Below are positions 7,528-15,771 of a stretch of DNA of 64,000 nucleotides, in pieces. How positions within the stretch are numbered: position 1 is the stretch's first letter; every line of letters starts with the position of its first letter. The DNA is from Mycobacterium sp. 236(2023) (GTDB taxonomy: Bacteria; Actinomycetota; Actinomycetes; Mycobacteriales; Mycobacteriaceae), in NCBI RefSeq assembly GCF_029623955.1, contig NZ_JARSBP010000008.1, forward strand, positions 62,001 through 126,000, given 5' to 3'. The translations under genes were made by a program, and so were the position numbers. The notes under the pieces were generated by a model. It was not told the origin of the DNA. It ran no database searches and was given only the letters and a program-made list of their open reading frames with translations.

Positions 7528-9504
7528 CTACTCGGCGCCCATCAGGATCGACCTGATGTCCTCGGCCGTCTGCGCCTCCCGCAACCGGGCGACGTCGTCG
7601 GCTTTGAGGAACACCTGGGCGATCTTGGTGAGCAGTGCCATGTGGTCCTTGCCCGCACCGGCGATCCCGACGACGAACTCGGCGGGCTTGCCGTTCCAGT
7701 CCACCGGCTCGGCGTAGCGCACGAACGACAATCCGGTGCGGCGGATGGCGTCCTTGGCTTCGTTGGTGCCGTGCGGAATCGCCAGACCGTTGCCCATGTA
7801 GGTGGAGATCGAGCTCTCGCGTTCGTGCATGGCATCGACGTAGGCCGGCTCCACCGCACCCGCTGCGACGAGCAGTTGCCCGGCCTCGTTGATCGCGTCC
7901 GCGGTCGACGTGGCCGATCCGTTCAGCACGATCGACGACAGCGGCAGCACCTCATCATTTGGCGCTTCGGCCGGCTCGTCCTCCTCGATCACGGCCGTCG
8001 CGACACCGCCACCGCCGTTGGTCGTCTTGAGCTGCTCGACGATCTCGTCGTAGCGCGGGCTGCTCATGAAGTCGTCGACGGAGACGTGAACCGCGGAACC
8101 GGTCTTCTGGGTGGCCCGCGCGGTGAGGTCGCGGTGCGACACGACCAGGTCGTAGGTGTCGGTGAGATTGGAGATGGCCGAGTTGGTCACGTTGACGTCG
8201 CCGAAGCCGGCCTGCTGAATCTTCTTGCGCAGCACCGACGCTCCCATGGCCGACGACCCCATGCCGGCATCGCAGGCGAAGACGATGCTCCGGATGGGTC
8301 CGGCACTGGAGGAGCCGACCAGCGCCCCTGAGATGCTGGACTTCTTGCCCTTCATCGACTCCATCGACGCGGTGGCCGCGGCGAGATCCTGTTCGTCGTC
8401 GGCCTTGTCGGTCTTGAGCAGGAACGCCGCGACGAGGAACGACACCGCGGTGGCGCCGACGACCGACAGTGTGACGCCGAGGAAGCTGCCGCTGGCCGTC
8501 TGGGCATAGATCGCGATGATCGATCCCGGTGCGGCGGGTGCACGCAGGCCCGAACCGAACAGCACGTTGATGAACACGCCGGTCATGCCGCCGAGGATGG
8601 TGGCGATGATCAGCTTCGGCTTCATCAGCACATACGGGAAGTAGATCTCGTGGATGCCGCCGAAGAACTGGATGATGGCCGCACCGGGAGCCGACGCACG
8701 GGCGGCGCCCTTGCCGAAGAACATGAACGCCAACAGGATTCCGAGGCCGGGGCCGGGGTTGGTCTCCAGCAGGAACAGGATCGACTTGCCCGTCTCCAAT
8801 GCCTGCGTGGTTCCCAGTGGGGTCAGCACACCGTGGTTGATCGCATTGTTGAGGAACAGGACCTTGGCGGGCTCGATCAGGATGGACGTCAGCGGCAGGA
8901 GGTCGTTGTCGACGAGGAAGTCGACCGCGTTGCCGGCGCCGCGCGTGAACGCGGAGACGATCGGGCCGATGGCGAAGAAGCCGAAGATCGCCAGGATCAT
9001 GCCGAGGATGCCTGCCGAGAAGTTGTCGACGAGCATCTCGAAGCCGGGGCGGATCTTGCCTTCCCACAGCGCGTCCAGCTTCTTCATGGCCCAGCCGCCA
9101 AGCGGGCCCATGATCATGGCGCCCATGAACATCGGCACGTCGGCACCGGTGACGACGCCGATGGTGGCGATCGCGCCGACCACCGCACCGCGGTTGCCGT
9201 GCACCATCCGGCCGCCGGTGTAGCCGATGAGGATCGGCAGCAGGTAGGTGATCATCGGCCCGACGATTCCGGCACCGTCGTAGGAGCCCCAGCCGCCGAT
9301 CTGGGCGACCCAACCGTCGGGGTTCTTGAGGCCGGCGAAAATCCCCTGCAGCCAGCCCTGCTCGATGAACAGAGCAGTGATCAGACCCCAGGCGATGAAA
9401 GCGCCGATGTTGGGCATGACCATGTTCGACAGCGCGGTGCCGAATTTCTGCACCCGCACCCGTACCCCGGTCCGCGGCGGCGCGTCCTGGATCGCTTGCG
9501 ACAT
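7528..9504 (-). CDS. mtlA: PTS mannitol-type transporter, fused EIICBA
   Basis: A 658-residue fused enzyme II that imports and phosphorylates a polyol, most likely mannitol. The order is a multi-spanning IIC domain (about 1-350), IIB with phosphorylated Cys near residue 411 in ACDAGMGSSAMG, and IIA with His near residue 578 in GLAIPHGTNEAKDA. The ATG at 9504 has a good GGAGGAC site. The general PTS proteins EI and HPr are not in this window. Together with the DeoR regulator and the divergent zinc dehydrogenase it forms a sugar-alcohol use locus. Confidence 0.93.
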   Translation of the reverse strand: MSQAIQDAPPRTGVRVRVQKFGTALSNMVMPNIGAFIAWGLITALFIEQGWLQGIFAGLKNPDGWVAQIGGWGSYDGAGIVGPMITYLLPILIGYTGGRMVHGNRGAVVGAIATIGVVTGADVPMFMGAMIMGPLGGWAMKKLDALWEGKIRPGFEMLVDNFSAGILGMILAIFGFFAIGPIVSAFTRGAGNAVDFLVDNDLLPLTSILIEPAKVLFLNNAINHGVLTPLGTTQALETGKSILFLLETNPGPGLGILLAFMFFGKGAARASAPGAAIIQFFGGIHEIYFPYVLMKPKLIIATILGGMTGVFINVLFGSGLRAPAAPGSIIAIYAQTASGSFLGVTLSVVGATAVSFLVAAFLLKTDKADDEQDLAAATASMESMKGKKSSISGALVGSSSAGPIRSIVFACDAGMGSSAMGASVLRKKIQQAGFGDVNVTNSAISNLTDTYDLVVSHRDLTARATQKTGSAVHVSVDDFMSSPRYDEIVEQLKTTNGGGGVATAVIEEDEPAEAPNDEVLPLSSIVLNGSATSTADAINEAGQLLVAAGAVEPAYVDAMHERESSISTYMGNGLAIPHGTNEAKDAIRRTGLSFVRYAEPVDWNGKPAEFVVGIAGAGKDHMALLTKIAQVFLKADDVARLREAQTAEDIRSILMGAE

Positions 9505-9538
9505 TCGAGTCCTCCGATGGTGAGACGTCAGCGGCCGG

Positions 9539-9552
9539 GTGACACCGGTCAC
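9539..9552. promoter_or_regulatory. Candidate operator GTGAC-N4-GTCAC
   Basis: GTGACACCGGTCAC is an inverted repeat with 5-bp half sites. It lies in the 202-bp divergent region between the PTS and dehydrogenase genes, about 35 bases upstream of the PTS start codon. It could be bound by the DeoR-family regulator encoded next to the PTS gene. Confidence 0.35.
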
Positions 9553-9706
9553 ATTCAGCTTATGAAGCCCAGTACACCGCATAAACGGGCATCAGTGCAA
9601 GCATTCGGGCAATATCGGTCAGAGATTTCGGTGGTTTTGTGCCCGGATGGCGGATAAGGTGGTGCACAGCACACAGCCCGCCGCACCTGCCAGGAGGAGT
9701 ACCCCC

Positions 9707-10792
9707 ATGAAAGCCCTGCGCTTCTACGCCCCCGAAGATGTCCGGCTGGAGGATGTTCCCGAGCCCACCTGCGCACCCGATGAGGTCAAGCTGCGCGTCC
9801 GCAACTGTTCGACCTGCGGCACCGACGTCAAGATCTTCTACAACGGGCACCAGAACCTGACCCCGCCGCGAACCATCGGCCACGAGATCGCGGGCGAGAT
9901 CGTCGAAGTGGGCTCCGACGTCAACGCGACGTACGGCAGCAACTGGCAGGTCGGCGACCGCGTGCAGGTGATCGCGGCGGTGCCGTGCGGTGAATGCCAC
10001 GAGTGCCGTAAGGGCTGGATGGCGGTGTGCCAGAACCAGACGTCGATGGGCTACCAGTACGACGGCGGTTTCGCCGAGTTCATGATCGTCCCGCGGCAGG
10101 TGCTCAAAGTCGATGGACTGAACCGGATTCCGGACAATGTCGGCTTCGACGAGGCGTCGGCCGCCGAACCGTTCGCGTGCGCGATCAACGCACAGGAGCT
10201 GCTGGGTATCGAGGAGGGCGACACCGTTGTGGTGTTCGGCGCCGGCCCGATCGGCTGCATGCACATCCGGATCGCCCGTGGCGTGCACAGGTGCGGTCCC
10301 ATCTATCTGGTCGACGTCAACGACGCGCGGCTGAAGATGTCGGCCGACGCGGTGAACCCGGACGGCGTCATCAACGCCGCCGAGGTCGACGTCGTCGAGA
10401 AGGTCATGGAGTTGACGGGCGGACGCGGCGCCGACATCGTCATCACCGCCACGGCCGCGAATGTGGCTCAGGAGCAGGCGATCTCGATGGCGGCCCGCAA
10501 TGGACGCATTTCGTTCTTCGGCGGCCTGCCCAAGACCGACCCGACGATCACCTGCGACTCGAACGTCGTGCACTACCGGCAGTTGCACATCCACGGCGCC
10601 AACGGATCCGCGCCCGAACACAACAAGCGGGCGCTGGAGTACATCTCGACCGGGCAGGTTCCGGTCAAGGATCTGATCACCCGCCACATCCCGCTCGACG
10701 ACGTCCTCGAAGCGTTCCAGATCGTCAAGAAGGGCGAGGCCATCAAGGTGACCGTCGAGCCCGCGCCTGCCGACGTACCCGCCGGGGTGTAG
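9707..10792 (+). CDS. Zinc-dependent polyol (iditol/sorbitol-type) dehydrogenase
   Basis: A 361-residue medium-chain dehydrogenase. It has the catalytic-zinc residues (STCGTD, then TIGHEIAGEIVEVG), the structural-zinc cysteine cluster PCGECHECRKG followed by VCQN, and a Rossmann loop VVFGAGPIGCMHIRIA. It resembles L-iditol/sorbitol dehydrogenases. Because the divergent PTS delivers phosphorylated polyol, the substrate may be a polyol phosphate; this is inference. The ATG at 9707 follows an AGGAGGAG site. Confidence 0.85.
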   Translation: MKALRFYAPEDVRLEDVPEPTCAPDEVKLRVRNCSTCGTDVKIFYNGHQNLTPPRTIGHEIAGEIVEVGSDVNATYGSNWQVGDRVQVIAAVPCGECHECRKGWMAVCQNQTSMGYQYDGGFAEFMIVPRQVLKVDGLNRIPDNVGFDEASAAEPFACAINAQELLGIEEGDTVVVFGAGPIGCMHIRIARGVHRCGPIYLVDVNDARLKMSADAVNPDGVINAAEVDVVEKVMELTGGRGADIVITATAANVAQEQAISMAARNGRISFFGGLPKTDPTITCDSNVVHYRQLHIHGANGSAPEHNKRALEYISTGQVPVKDLITRHIPLDDVLEAFQIVKKGEAIKVTVEPAPADVPAGV

Positions 10793-10948
10793 CCGAGCCG
10801 CATCCCGATCTGCGAAAGCCCTCGTTCACGGCCCGAGACCGAGCTTTCGAAACCTTTGCCAGAAACCTGACTCCGGGTATACGATGCCCTCGCCGGAGAC
10901 AGCGGGCACCTTGCTGAGGAATCCGGTATCGGGGATGGGGGCATCGCG

Positions 10949-12112
10949 ATGGGTCGTCACAGCGTGTCGTATCTGGCGGCACGGCAAGAACATTCGACGA
11001 GAACGTCGACAGGTCCTGTCGCGTCGGTGCACGTGGGCAGGGTGGGACTCCTGGCTGTCACACTCGGCGTCGGGGCGGCCGTGCTCAGTGGTACGGCGGT
11101 TGCCTACGCCGACACTCCGGCGTCCGCCGGCTCGGACGACAGTGCCACCACGTCGGCGACCGATTCGCCGTCCACCAAGCGAACCTCCACGCGCCCGTCC
11201 GCAATCGCGGATCGCGGCGCGAAGGACACGTCGGCCGAGGACGATCCCGCGTCTGCACCGGCGTCCTCCCTCGACGGAGTCCGCCGCGCCTCGCCGGCCT
11301 CAGACCGCGACAGCTCTCGGGCCGATGAGGTCGACGCGGCCGACGAGGTGGCCGCCGATGAGGTCGAGGTGGCCCCGGCCGACATCGATCCGGAGCCTCC
11401 CTCACCCGACGACGAGGCCGTGACGCAGTACGGCGACATCGGCAAGTGGATGCTCGATTCCACCGGCGGCATCGCCGACTACGGCGGATTGCCGTATGAG
11501 GGCAGGACCGTCCTTGAGGCCGTCAATGTCGTCATCGTCGACCCGACGTCGAGGTCTGCCTTGGAGGCCACCTGGCGGCTCAACGCCGCGATGCGCCGCG
11601 CTGGATTTCCGGCGCGGCTGATCCACAGCACCGGTTTTCGCGGACTCATCGACGGCGAGTTGTACCGGCAACAGCCGCGGGGCCTTCTGGTGGGATACTC
11701 GGACAACTTCTTCCTGCTTCCCAACAATCACGGCAGGATCTTCGGACCCGACCCCGTGGAGACCAGCAGCGGTTACGTCTGGAGCGGCTCGTTCAGCACT
11801 GAAGAGTTCGTCTTCTATCAAGGCTTGCCCCGCCACGCCTACCTCTCATCGCAGGAAGCCCGCACTGCTTTGGCGTCAGGATTCGTCGCCAGCGGGCGGG
11901 CGACGTTGAGCGGCACCGTCCCCCTGGGAAATTCGTACAACACCGAAACCACGACCACCGGTGATCACGACGGCTATGCCGTCGTGATCACCTTGAACAA
12001 CCTGCGCGCGGCTCCCGCGATGACGACGGCCGTCGGCAGTGGAAACAGCGGCTCGCAACACTGCCTGGCCGGGGGCTTCGCGGCACTCTCGCCGTGCGTC
12101 ACAAGGTCGTAA
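10949..12112 (+). CDS. Secreted protein with acidic linker and conserved C-terminal domain
   Basis: A 387-residue exported protein. The long N-region plus hydrophobic stretch (VGLLAVTLGVGAAVLSGTAV) is a signal sequence ending near AYA-D. Residues about 55-150 are a Ser/Thr/Asp/Glu/Ala-rich, probably unstructured linker. From about residue 160 a globular domain begins (VNVVIVDPTSRSALEATWRL, FPARLIHSTGF, LVGYSDNFFLLPNNHGRIFG). I recall this domain in other mycobacterial secreted proteins but know no function. Two cysteines near the end may pair. It precedes the E1/ACP operon but is separated from it by 175 bases. Confidence 0.7.
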   Translation: MGRHSVSYLAARQEHSTRTSTGPVASVHVGRVGLLAVTLGVGAAVLSGTAVAYADTPASAGSDDSATTSATDSPSTKRTSTRPSAIADRGAKDTSAEDDPASAPASSLDGVRRASPASDRDSSRADEVDAADEVAADEVEVAPADIDPEPPSPDDEAVTQYGDIGKWMLDSTGGIADYGGLPYEGRTVLEAVNVVIVDPTSRSALEATWRLNAAMRRAGFPARLIHSTGFRGLIDGELYRQQPRGLLVGYSDNFFLLPNNHGRIFGPDPVETSSGYVWSGSFSTEEFVFYQGLPRHAYLSSQEARTALASGFVASGRATLSGTVPLGNSYNTETTTTGDHDGYAVVITLNNLRAAPAMTTAVGSGNSGSQHCLAGGFAALSPCVTRS

Positions 12113-12287
12113 ACGCCGACACCCAGCGAATGATCGTTCCTTATTCAACGGTGGTGTAGATTACTGCTCCGTCAGCGTTTGCTGTTGAATTGCTGACTCC
12201 GCGTTGGCTTCACGACGCCGCAGAGTATTTAACGTTCGACTGGCAAATTGATGATTGCCGGCTCCATGGCCGGCGGCGGAGGCGACC
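12113..12287 (+). promoter_or_regulatory. AT-richer upstream region of the E1/ACP operon
   Basis: This stretch between the secreted-protein gene and the leader peptide is visibly richer in A and T than its surroundings. It should hold the operon promoter. TAGATT at 12157-12162 is one possible -10 box, but the start site cannot be fixed by eye. The leader ORF has its own GGAGG site at 12278-12282. Confidence 0.4.
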
Positions 12288-12374
12288 ATGACAATGGTTG
12301 AGACAAAACTGACTTCGCCTTGCCTTCACCACCAATTCCCTTCAGTCGAGTTCAGAACTGTGTGGAGCGCATGA
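12288..12374 (+). CDS. 28-residue leader peptide coupled to E1-alpha
   Basis: A short ORF starting ATG ACA ATG GTT, with a GGAGG site 5 bases upstream, which is better than those of most genes nearby. It encodes 28 residues including one Cys and two adjacent His, and ends with TGA in an ATGA overlap with the E1-alpha start codon at 12371. That arrangement suggests translational coupling, so the peptide may be a regulatory leader. It could also be a product in its own right; nothing in the sequence decides this. No similarity to known peptides is recognised. Confidence 0.55.
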   Translation: MTMVETKLTSPCLHHQFPSVEFRTVWSA

Positions 12375-13333
12375 CAGGACTCTCGGAACGATTTGCTGTT
12401 CAGGCATGCGGATCTTCGACCGAAGAAGCCGGCCTTGGGGGTGCAGCGAACACCGTCGGTGCCGATGTCCGCAGAGCGATGCTGCGCCACATGATCGTCA
12501 CGCGCGCGGTCGACGACGAGGCGGTGCGGCTTCAGAACCAAGGCGCCGTCGACCTGTGGCTGTCGTGTCGCGGACAGGAAGCCGCACAGGTCGCCTCGGC
12601 GTTGGCCATCGGTGAGCAAGCCCTGATCTTTCCGAGTTACCGGGAGCACGCCGTCGCCGTGGCGCGCGGCATCGACGGCGTCGAGCTGGTCTCCCAGTGG
12701 GCGGGCCGCACCTTCTGCGGCTGGAAACCCCGTGAGCGCCGGTTCTTTCCCTACACCCTCGTCGTCGGCGCACAAACCCTGCACGCGGTGGGCTACGCGA
12801 TCGGACGCCGGCTCCGGGACGCCCCTGAACCCGTCGCCGTCTACTTCGGCGACGGCGCGACCAGCGAGGGCGACGTGTCCGAGGCGATGAACCTCGCCGC
12901 CGTCGAATCCGCGCCGGTGCTGTTCGTCTGCCAGAACAACGGGTGGGCGATCTCGAAACCCAGCCGCGATCAGATGCGCACCAGCATCGCCGCGCGTGCC
13001 ACCGGATTCGGCATCACATCCTGGTCGGTCGACGCCACCGACCCCGACAGCACGTACCTGAACTGCGTCGAAGCGTGGCGTCACGTCGAGGACACCGCAT
13101 CGCCGGCGCTCATCGAACTGCGCACGACACGCACAGCGGGACACAGCAGTTCGGATGCCCACACGCTCTACCGCGACCGCGACGAGATCGCTGAGGCTGC
13201 AGCCAACGACCAGGTGGCGCACTATCGAGAGATGTTGCGAAGTGAAGGACTGGTCGATGAGGCGTGGCTGCACCGCGCCGACGCCGAGGGCCACGCCGCC
13301 GGAGCGCGCCTCGTGGAGGCGCTCGCACGATGA
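12371..13333 (+). CDS. 2-oxo-acid dehydrogenase E1 component, alpha subunit
   Basis: A 320-residue thiamine-diphosphate enzyme subunit that decarboxylates a 2-oxo acid (pyruvate or branched-chain type). With the beta subunit it transfers the acyl group to lipoate. The ThDP/Mg motif starts at about residue 160 as GDGATSEGD and closes with NN near 187. FPSYREHAVAVARG is typical of E1-alpha. The start at 12371 has an ATGA overlap with the leader peptide. The stop overlaps the E1-beta start (ATGA). The downstream lipoyl, ACP and KASIII genes imply a dedicated acyl-transfer pathway rather than central pyruvate oxidation. Confidence 0.9.
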   Translation: MTGLSERFAVQACGSSTEEAGLGGAANTVGADVRRAMLRHMIVTRAVDDEAVRLQNQGAVDLWLSCRGQEAAQVASALAIGEQALIFPSYREHAVAVARGIDGVELVSQWAGRTFCGWKPRERRFFPYTLVVGAQTLHAVGYAIGRRLRDAPEPVAVYFGDGATSEGDVSEAMNLAAVESAPVLFVCQNNGWAISKPSRDQMRTSIAARATGFGITSWSVDATDPDSTYLNCVEAWRHVEDTASPALIELRTTRTAGHSSSDAHTLYRDRDEIAEAAANDQVAHYREMLRSEGLVDEAWLHRADAEGHAAGARLVEALAR

Positions 13334-14316
13334 CCATCACCCGCGCCGCCAGCCTGGCGGACTCGATCAACGGTGCACTGCACCGGCTCATGGACGACGA
13401 CGACGCCGTCGTGCTGATCGGACAGGACATCGGCGCACTCGGTGGCGTCTTCCGGGTCACCCGCGGGCTACAGGAACGCTTTGGGCGCAACCGCGTTCGC
13501 GACGCTGTGCTCGCCGAGTCGTCCATCGTCGGGCAGGCCATCGGCATGGCGATGAGCGGTCTCAAGCCGGTCTGCGAGATCCAGTTCGAGGGCTTCGTCT
13601 ATCCCGCGATGAACCAGATCGTCACGCAGGCCGCCCGAATCCCGGCACGCTGGGGCGGCGACATGCCGTTGCATCTGGTCATCCGCATCCCCGTGGGCGG
13701 CGGGATCCGGGCCGTCGAACATCACAGCGAATCGAACGAAGCGCTGTTCGCCCACTCGGCCGGGCTGCACGTCGCGTACCCGTCGAGCCCTGACGACGCG
13801 GCCGACATGCTGCACTACGCCGTCAATCTGGGCACACCGGTGGTGTTCTTCGAACCCAAGCGGCTCTACTGGAATCGCCGGCTCCAGTCCCGCGATGCGG
13901 CCGCGGAGTCGCCCGAGGGGGCGCGGATCGTGCGTGCCGGCGGCCAGCATCCTGACGTCACCGTCGCCGGATACGGTGCGATGCTCGACGACGTTCTGCG
14001 CGCCGCACAGACATTGGAAGGATCCCTGGACGTCGAGGTCGTCGATCTGCGCTGGATCGCTCCGATGGACATCGACACCGTGGTGGCCTCCGTCGCTCGG
14101 TCCGGACGATTGCTCGTCGTCCACGAAGCCGTCGAATTCTGCGGTGTGGGGGCAGAACTCGTGGCCGCTGTGACCGAACGCGCGTGGGACACGCTACGGA
14201 CGCCGCCCCGCCGGCTGGCACCGCAGCGCAGAACCTACCCGCCGGCCCATTTCGAGAAGGACTACCTGATCGATGTCGCCGACATCGTCAGTGCGATCGA
14301 GGGGATGTGCCGGTGA
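13330..14316 (+). CDS. 2-oxo-acid dehydrogenase E1 component, beta subunit
   Basis: A 328-residue transketolase-type subunit that completes the ThDP site. Motifs seen are VVLIGQDIGALGGVFRVT, AESSIVGQAIGMAMSGLKPV with the conserved Glu, EIQFEGFVYPAMNQI, and EAVEFCGVGAELVA in the C-terminal domain. It should pair with the alpha subunit as a heterotetramer. It starts inside the alpha stop (ATGA) and ends in a GTGA overlap with the lipoyl-domain gene, so the three are translated together. Pyruvate and branched-chain 2-oxo acids cannot be told apart by eye. Confidence 0.9.
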   Translation: MTITRAASLADSINGALHRLMDDDDAVVLIGQDIGALGGVFRVTRGLQERFGRNRVRDAVLAESSIVGQAIGMAMSGLKPVCEIQFEGFVYPAMNQIVTQAARIPARWGGDMPLHLVIRIPVGGGIRAVEHHSESNEALFAHSAGLHVAYPSSPDDAADMLHYAVNLGTPVVFFEPKRLYWNRRLQSRDAAAESPEGARIVRAGGQHPDVTVAGYGAMLDDVLRAAQTLEGSLDVEVVDLRWIAPMDIDTVVASVARSGRLLVVHEAVEFCGVGAELVAAVTERAWDTLRTPPRRLAPQRRTYPPAHFEKDYLIDVADIVSAIEGMCR

Positions 14317-14555
14317 GCGACAGCGTCGACATACTCGTGCCCGATTTCGGTCACGGGTTGACGGAGGCGCTGGTCGTCGAATGGCTTGTTGCAGTGGGGG
14401 ACACAGTCGAGCGCGGCGACGTGGTCGCCGTCCTCGAGACCGACAAGAGCAGTGTCGACTTGTTGGCCGAGAAACCGGGCACGGTGACCGAGATCGTCGT
14501 CGCCGCCCGGTCCATCACGACTTCCGGTTCCGTGCTGTACAAGCTCGACGAGTGA
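14313..14555 (+). CDS. Stand-alone lipoyl-domain protein
   Basis: An 80-residue biotin/lipoyl-type beta-barrel. The lipoylation site is Lys45 in ETDKSSVDL, and DTVERGDVVAVLETDKSS is the usual hairpin. A normal E2 would continue with a subunit-binding domain and a CoA acyltransferase domain; both are absent because the gene stops right after the lipoyl fold. It should act as a mobile acyl carrier for E1-alpha/beta. The GTG start lies inside the E1-beta stop and has GAGGGG about 8 bases upstream. The partner that takes the acyl group off lipoate is not obvious; ACP or KASIII next door are candidates. Confidence 0.85.
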   Translation: MSDSVDILVPDFGHGLTEALVVEWLVAVGDTVERGDVVAVLETDKSSVDLLAEKPGTVTEIVVAARSITTSGSVLYKLDE

Positions 14556-14572
14556 CGTGAAAGGGCAAGAGG

Positions 14573-14821
14573 ATGCCAACCATCGATGAACGAATGAACC
14601 CCATCGTGCTGAAGTTCGTGCGGCGCAGGGTCCCCGAAGCGGAGGTCATCGACTTCGACAGGGAGATCTGGGACCTGGACCTCGACTCGCTCGACATCGC
14701 CGAGATGGTGGAGGTGCTCGAGCAGGAGTTCAGCGTGAACGCCGACCTGGAGAAGGTCGACGACTGCACGAGCCCCGCACAGATCAAGGACTACTTCCGG
14801 GCGTTGATCGGGACCGAATGA
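14573..14821 (+). CDS. Acyl carrier protein
   Basis: An 82-residue acidic four-helix carrier protein. The phosphopantetheine attachment serine is Ser39 in LDLDSLDIAEMVEVLEQEF. It should hold the growing acyl chain as a thioester. It is distinct from the housekeeping AcpM, which is usually longer in mycobacteria and encoded beside the KAS genes. It starts 17 bases after the lipoyl gene behind an AAGAGG site and ends in an ATGA overlap with the KASIII gene. The close coupling implies the ACP serves this ketosynthase. Confidence 0.88.
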   Translation: MPTIDERMNPIVLKFVRRRVPEAEVIDFDREIWDLDLDSLDIAEMVEVLEQEFSVNADLEKVDDCTSPAQIKDYFRALIGTE

Positions 14822-15771
14822 GCGCAGGGATCGTCGATATCTCCACGGCGACAACCGGAGAGCACGTCGCCAACTCGTTCTTCGATTCGATCGGCCTGAC
14901 CGACGAATGGATCCGCAGGCGCACCGGAGTCGGTGCGCGGTGGTGGATGGATGATTCCGACGAGCTCGACGACGTCGCCGCCCGCGTCGTGGCGTCCCTC
15001 GTGGAACGGCACCGTGACCGCGTCACGTTCACCGCGCTGATCGTCGTCAGCAGCTCCGCGGGTGGCGCGGTACCCGGGATCGCGCAGAGCGTCGCGACGA
15101 AGGCCGGCCTGCCACAGAACGTGCTGGCGTTCGACATGAGCGCGGCCTGTAGCGGTTTCGTCTACGGGCTGATCAACGGGCTGTCGCTGTGCGAGTCGGG
15201 AGACGGCGGCGCGGTGATCGTGTGCTGCGTCGAGGCGATGTCACGGATGCTCGACAAGACCGACCGCAACACGGGGCCGCTCTTCGGGGACGGCGCGGCG
15301 GCCATCGTGATCGAACCCCGTCCGGAGTTCCGGAAGCACCAGTGGCATGCAGGGTGTGACGGCGAGGGCGCCGACCTGATGCGCGGCCGGCTCGGCGAAG
15401 GCATCCAGCTCGACGGAATCCGCGTCTACCACCGGGCCGTCCGCATGATGTCCGAGACCGTGAATCGCCTGCTGGACAACGACATCAAGCCGTCGATCCT
15501 GATCGGCCACCAGGCCAACTCCCGCATCCTCGAACGCCTGAAGGACCTCGACATCGGCGAAGCCGTGTTCGTCGACCGTGTCGAGAACTTCGGCAACACC
15601 TCATCGGCGTCGATACCGCTGGCCCTCGGCGAATGTGTCGCCGAGAAGTCCATCCCACTGTCCGGCCGGGGGATGTTCGTCGCCTACGGCTCGGGCGAGG
15701 CGTGGGGCGGCGTGACCGTCGACTACGACCTGACAGACACCGACCTGACAGCGACCGCCCATGTCGGATAG
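14818..15771 (+). CDS. 3-oxoacyl-ACP synthase III-like (KASIII) enzyme
   Basis: A 317-residue thiolase-fold condensing enzyme. The KASIII triad is complete: Cys111 in SAACSGFVYG, His231 in IGHQANSR and Asn260 in ENFGNTSSAS. Enzymes of this class load a short acyl starter on Cys and condense it with malonyl-ACP, or catalyse related acyl transfers. Here the starter is likely supplied by the E1/lipoyl pair. The protein is a little shorter than FabH of fatty-acid synthesis. It overlaps the ACP gene by ATGA and the next SDR gene by 11 bases. Confidence 0.9.
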   Translation: MSAGIVDISTATTGEHVANSFFDSIGLTDEWIRRRTGVGARWWMDDSDELDDVAARVVASLVERHRDRVTFTALIVVSSSAGGAVPGIAQSVATKAGLPQNVLAFDMSAACSGFVYGLINGLSLCESGDGGAVIVCCVEAMSRMLDKTDRNTGPLFGDGAAAIVIEPRPEFRKHQWHAGCDGEGADLMRGRLGEGIQLDGIRVYHRAVRMMSETVNRLLDNDIKPSILIGHQANSRILERLKDLDIGEAVFVDRVENFGNTSSASIPLALGECVAEKSIPLSGRGMFVAYGSGEAWGGVTVDYDLTDTDLTATAHVG

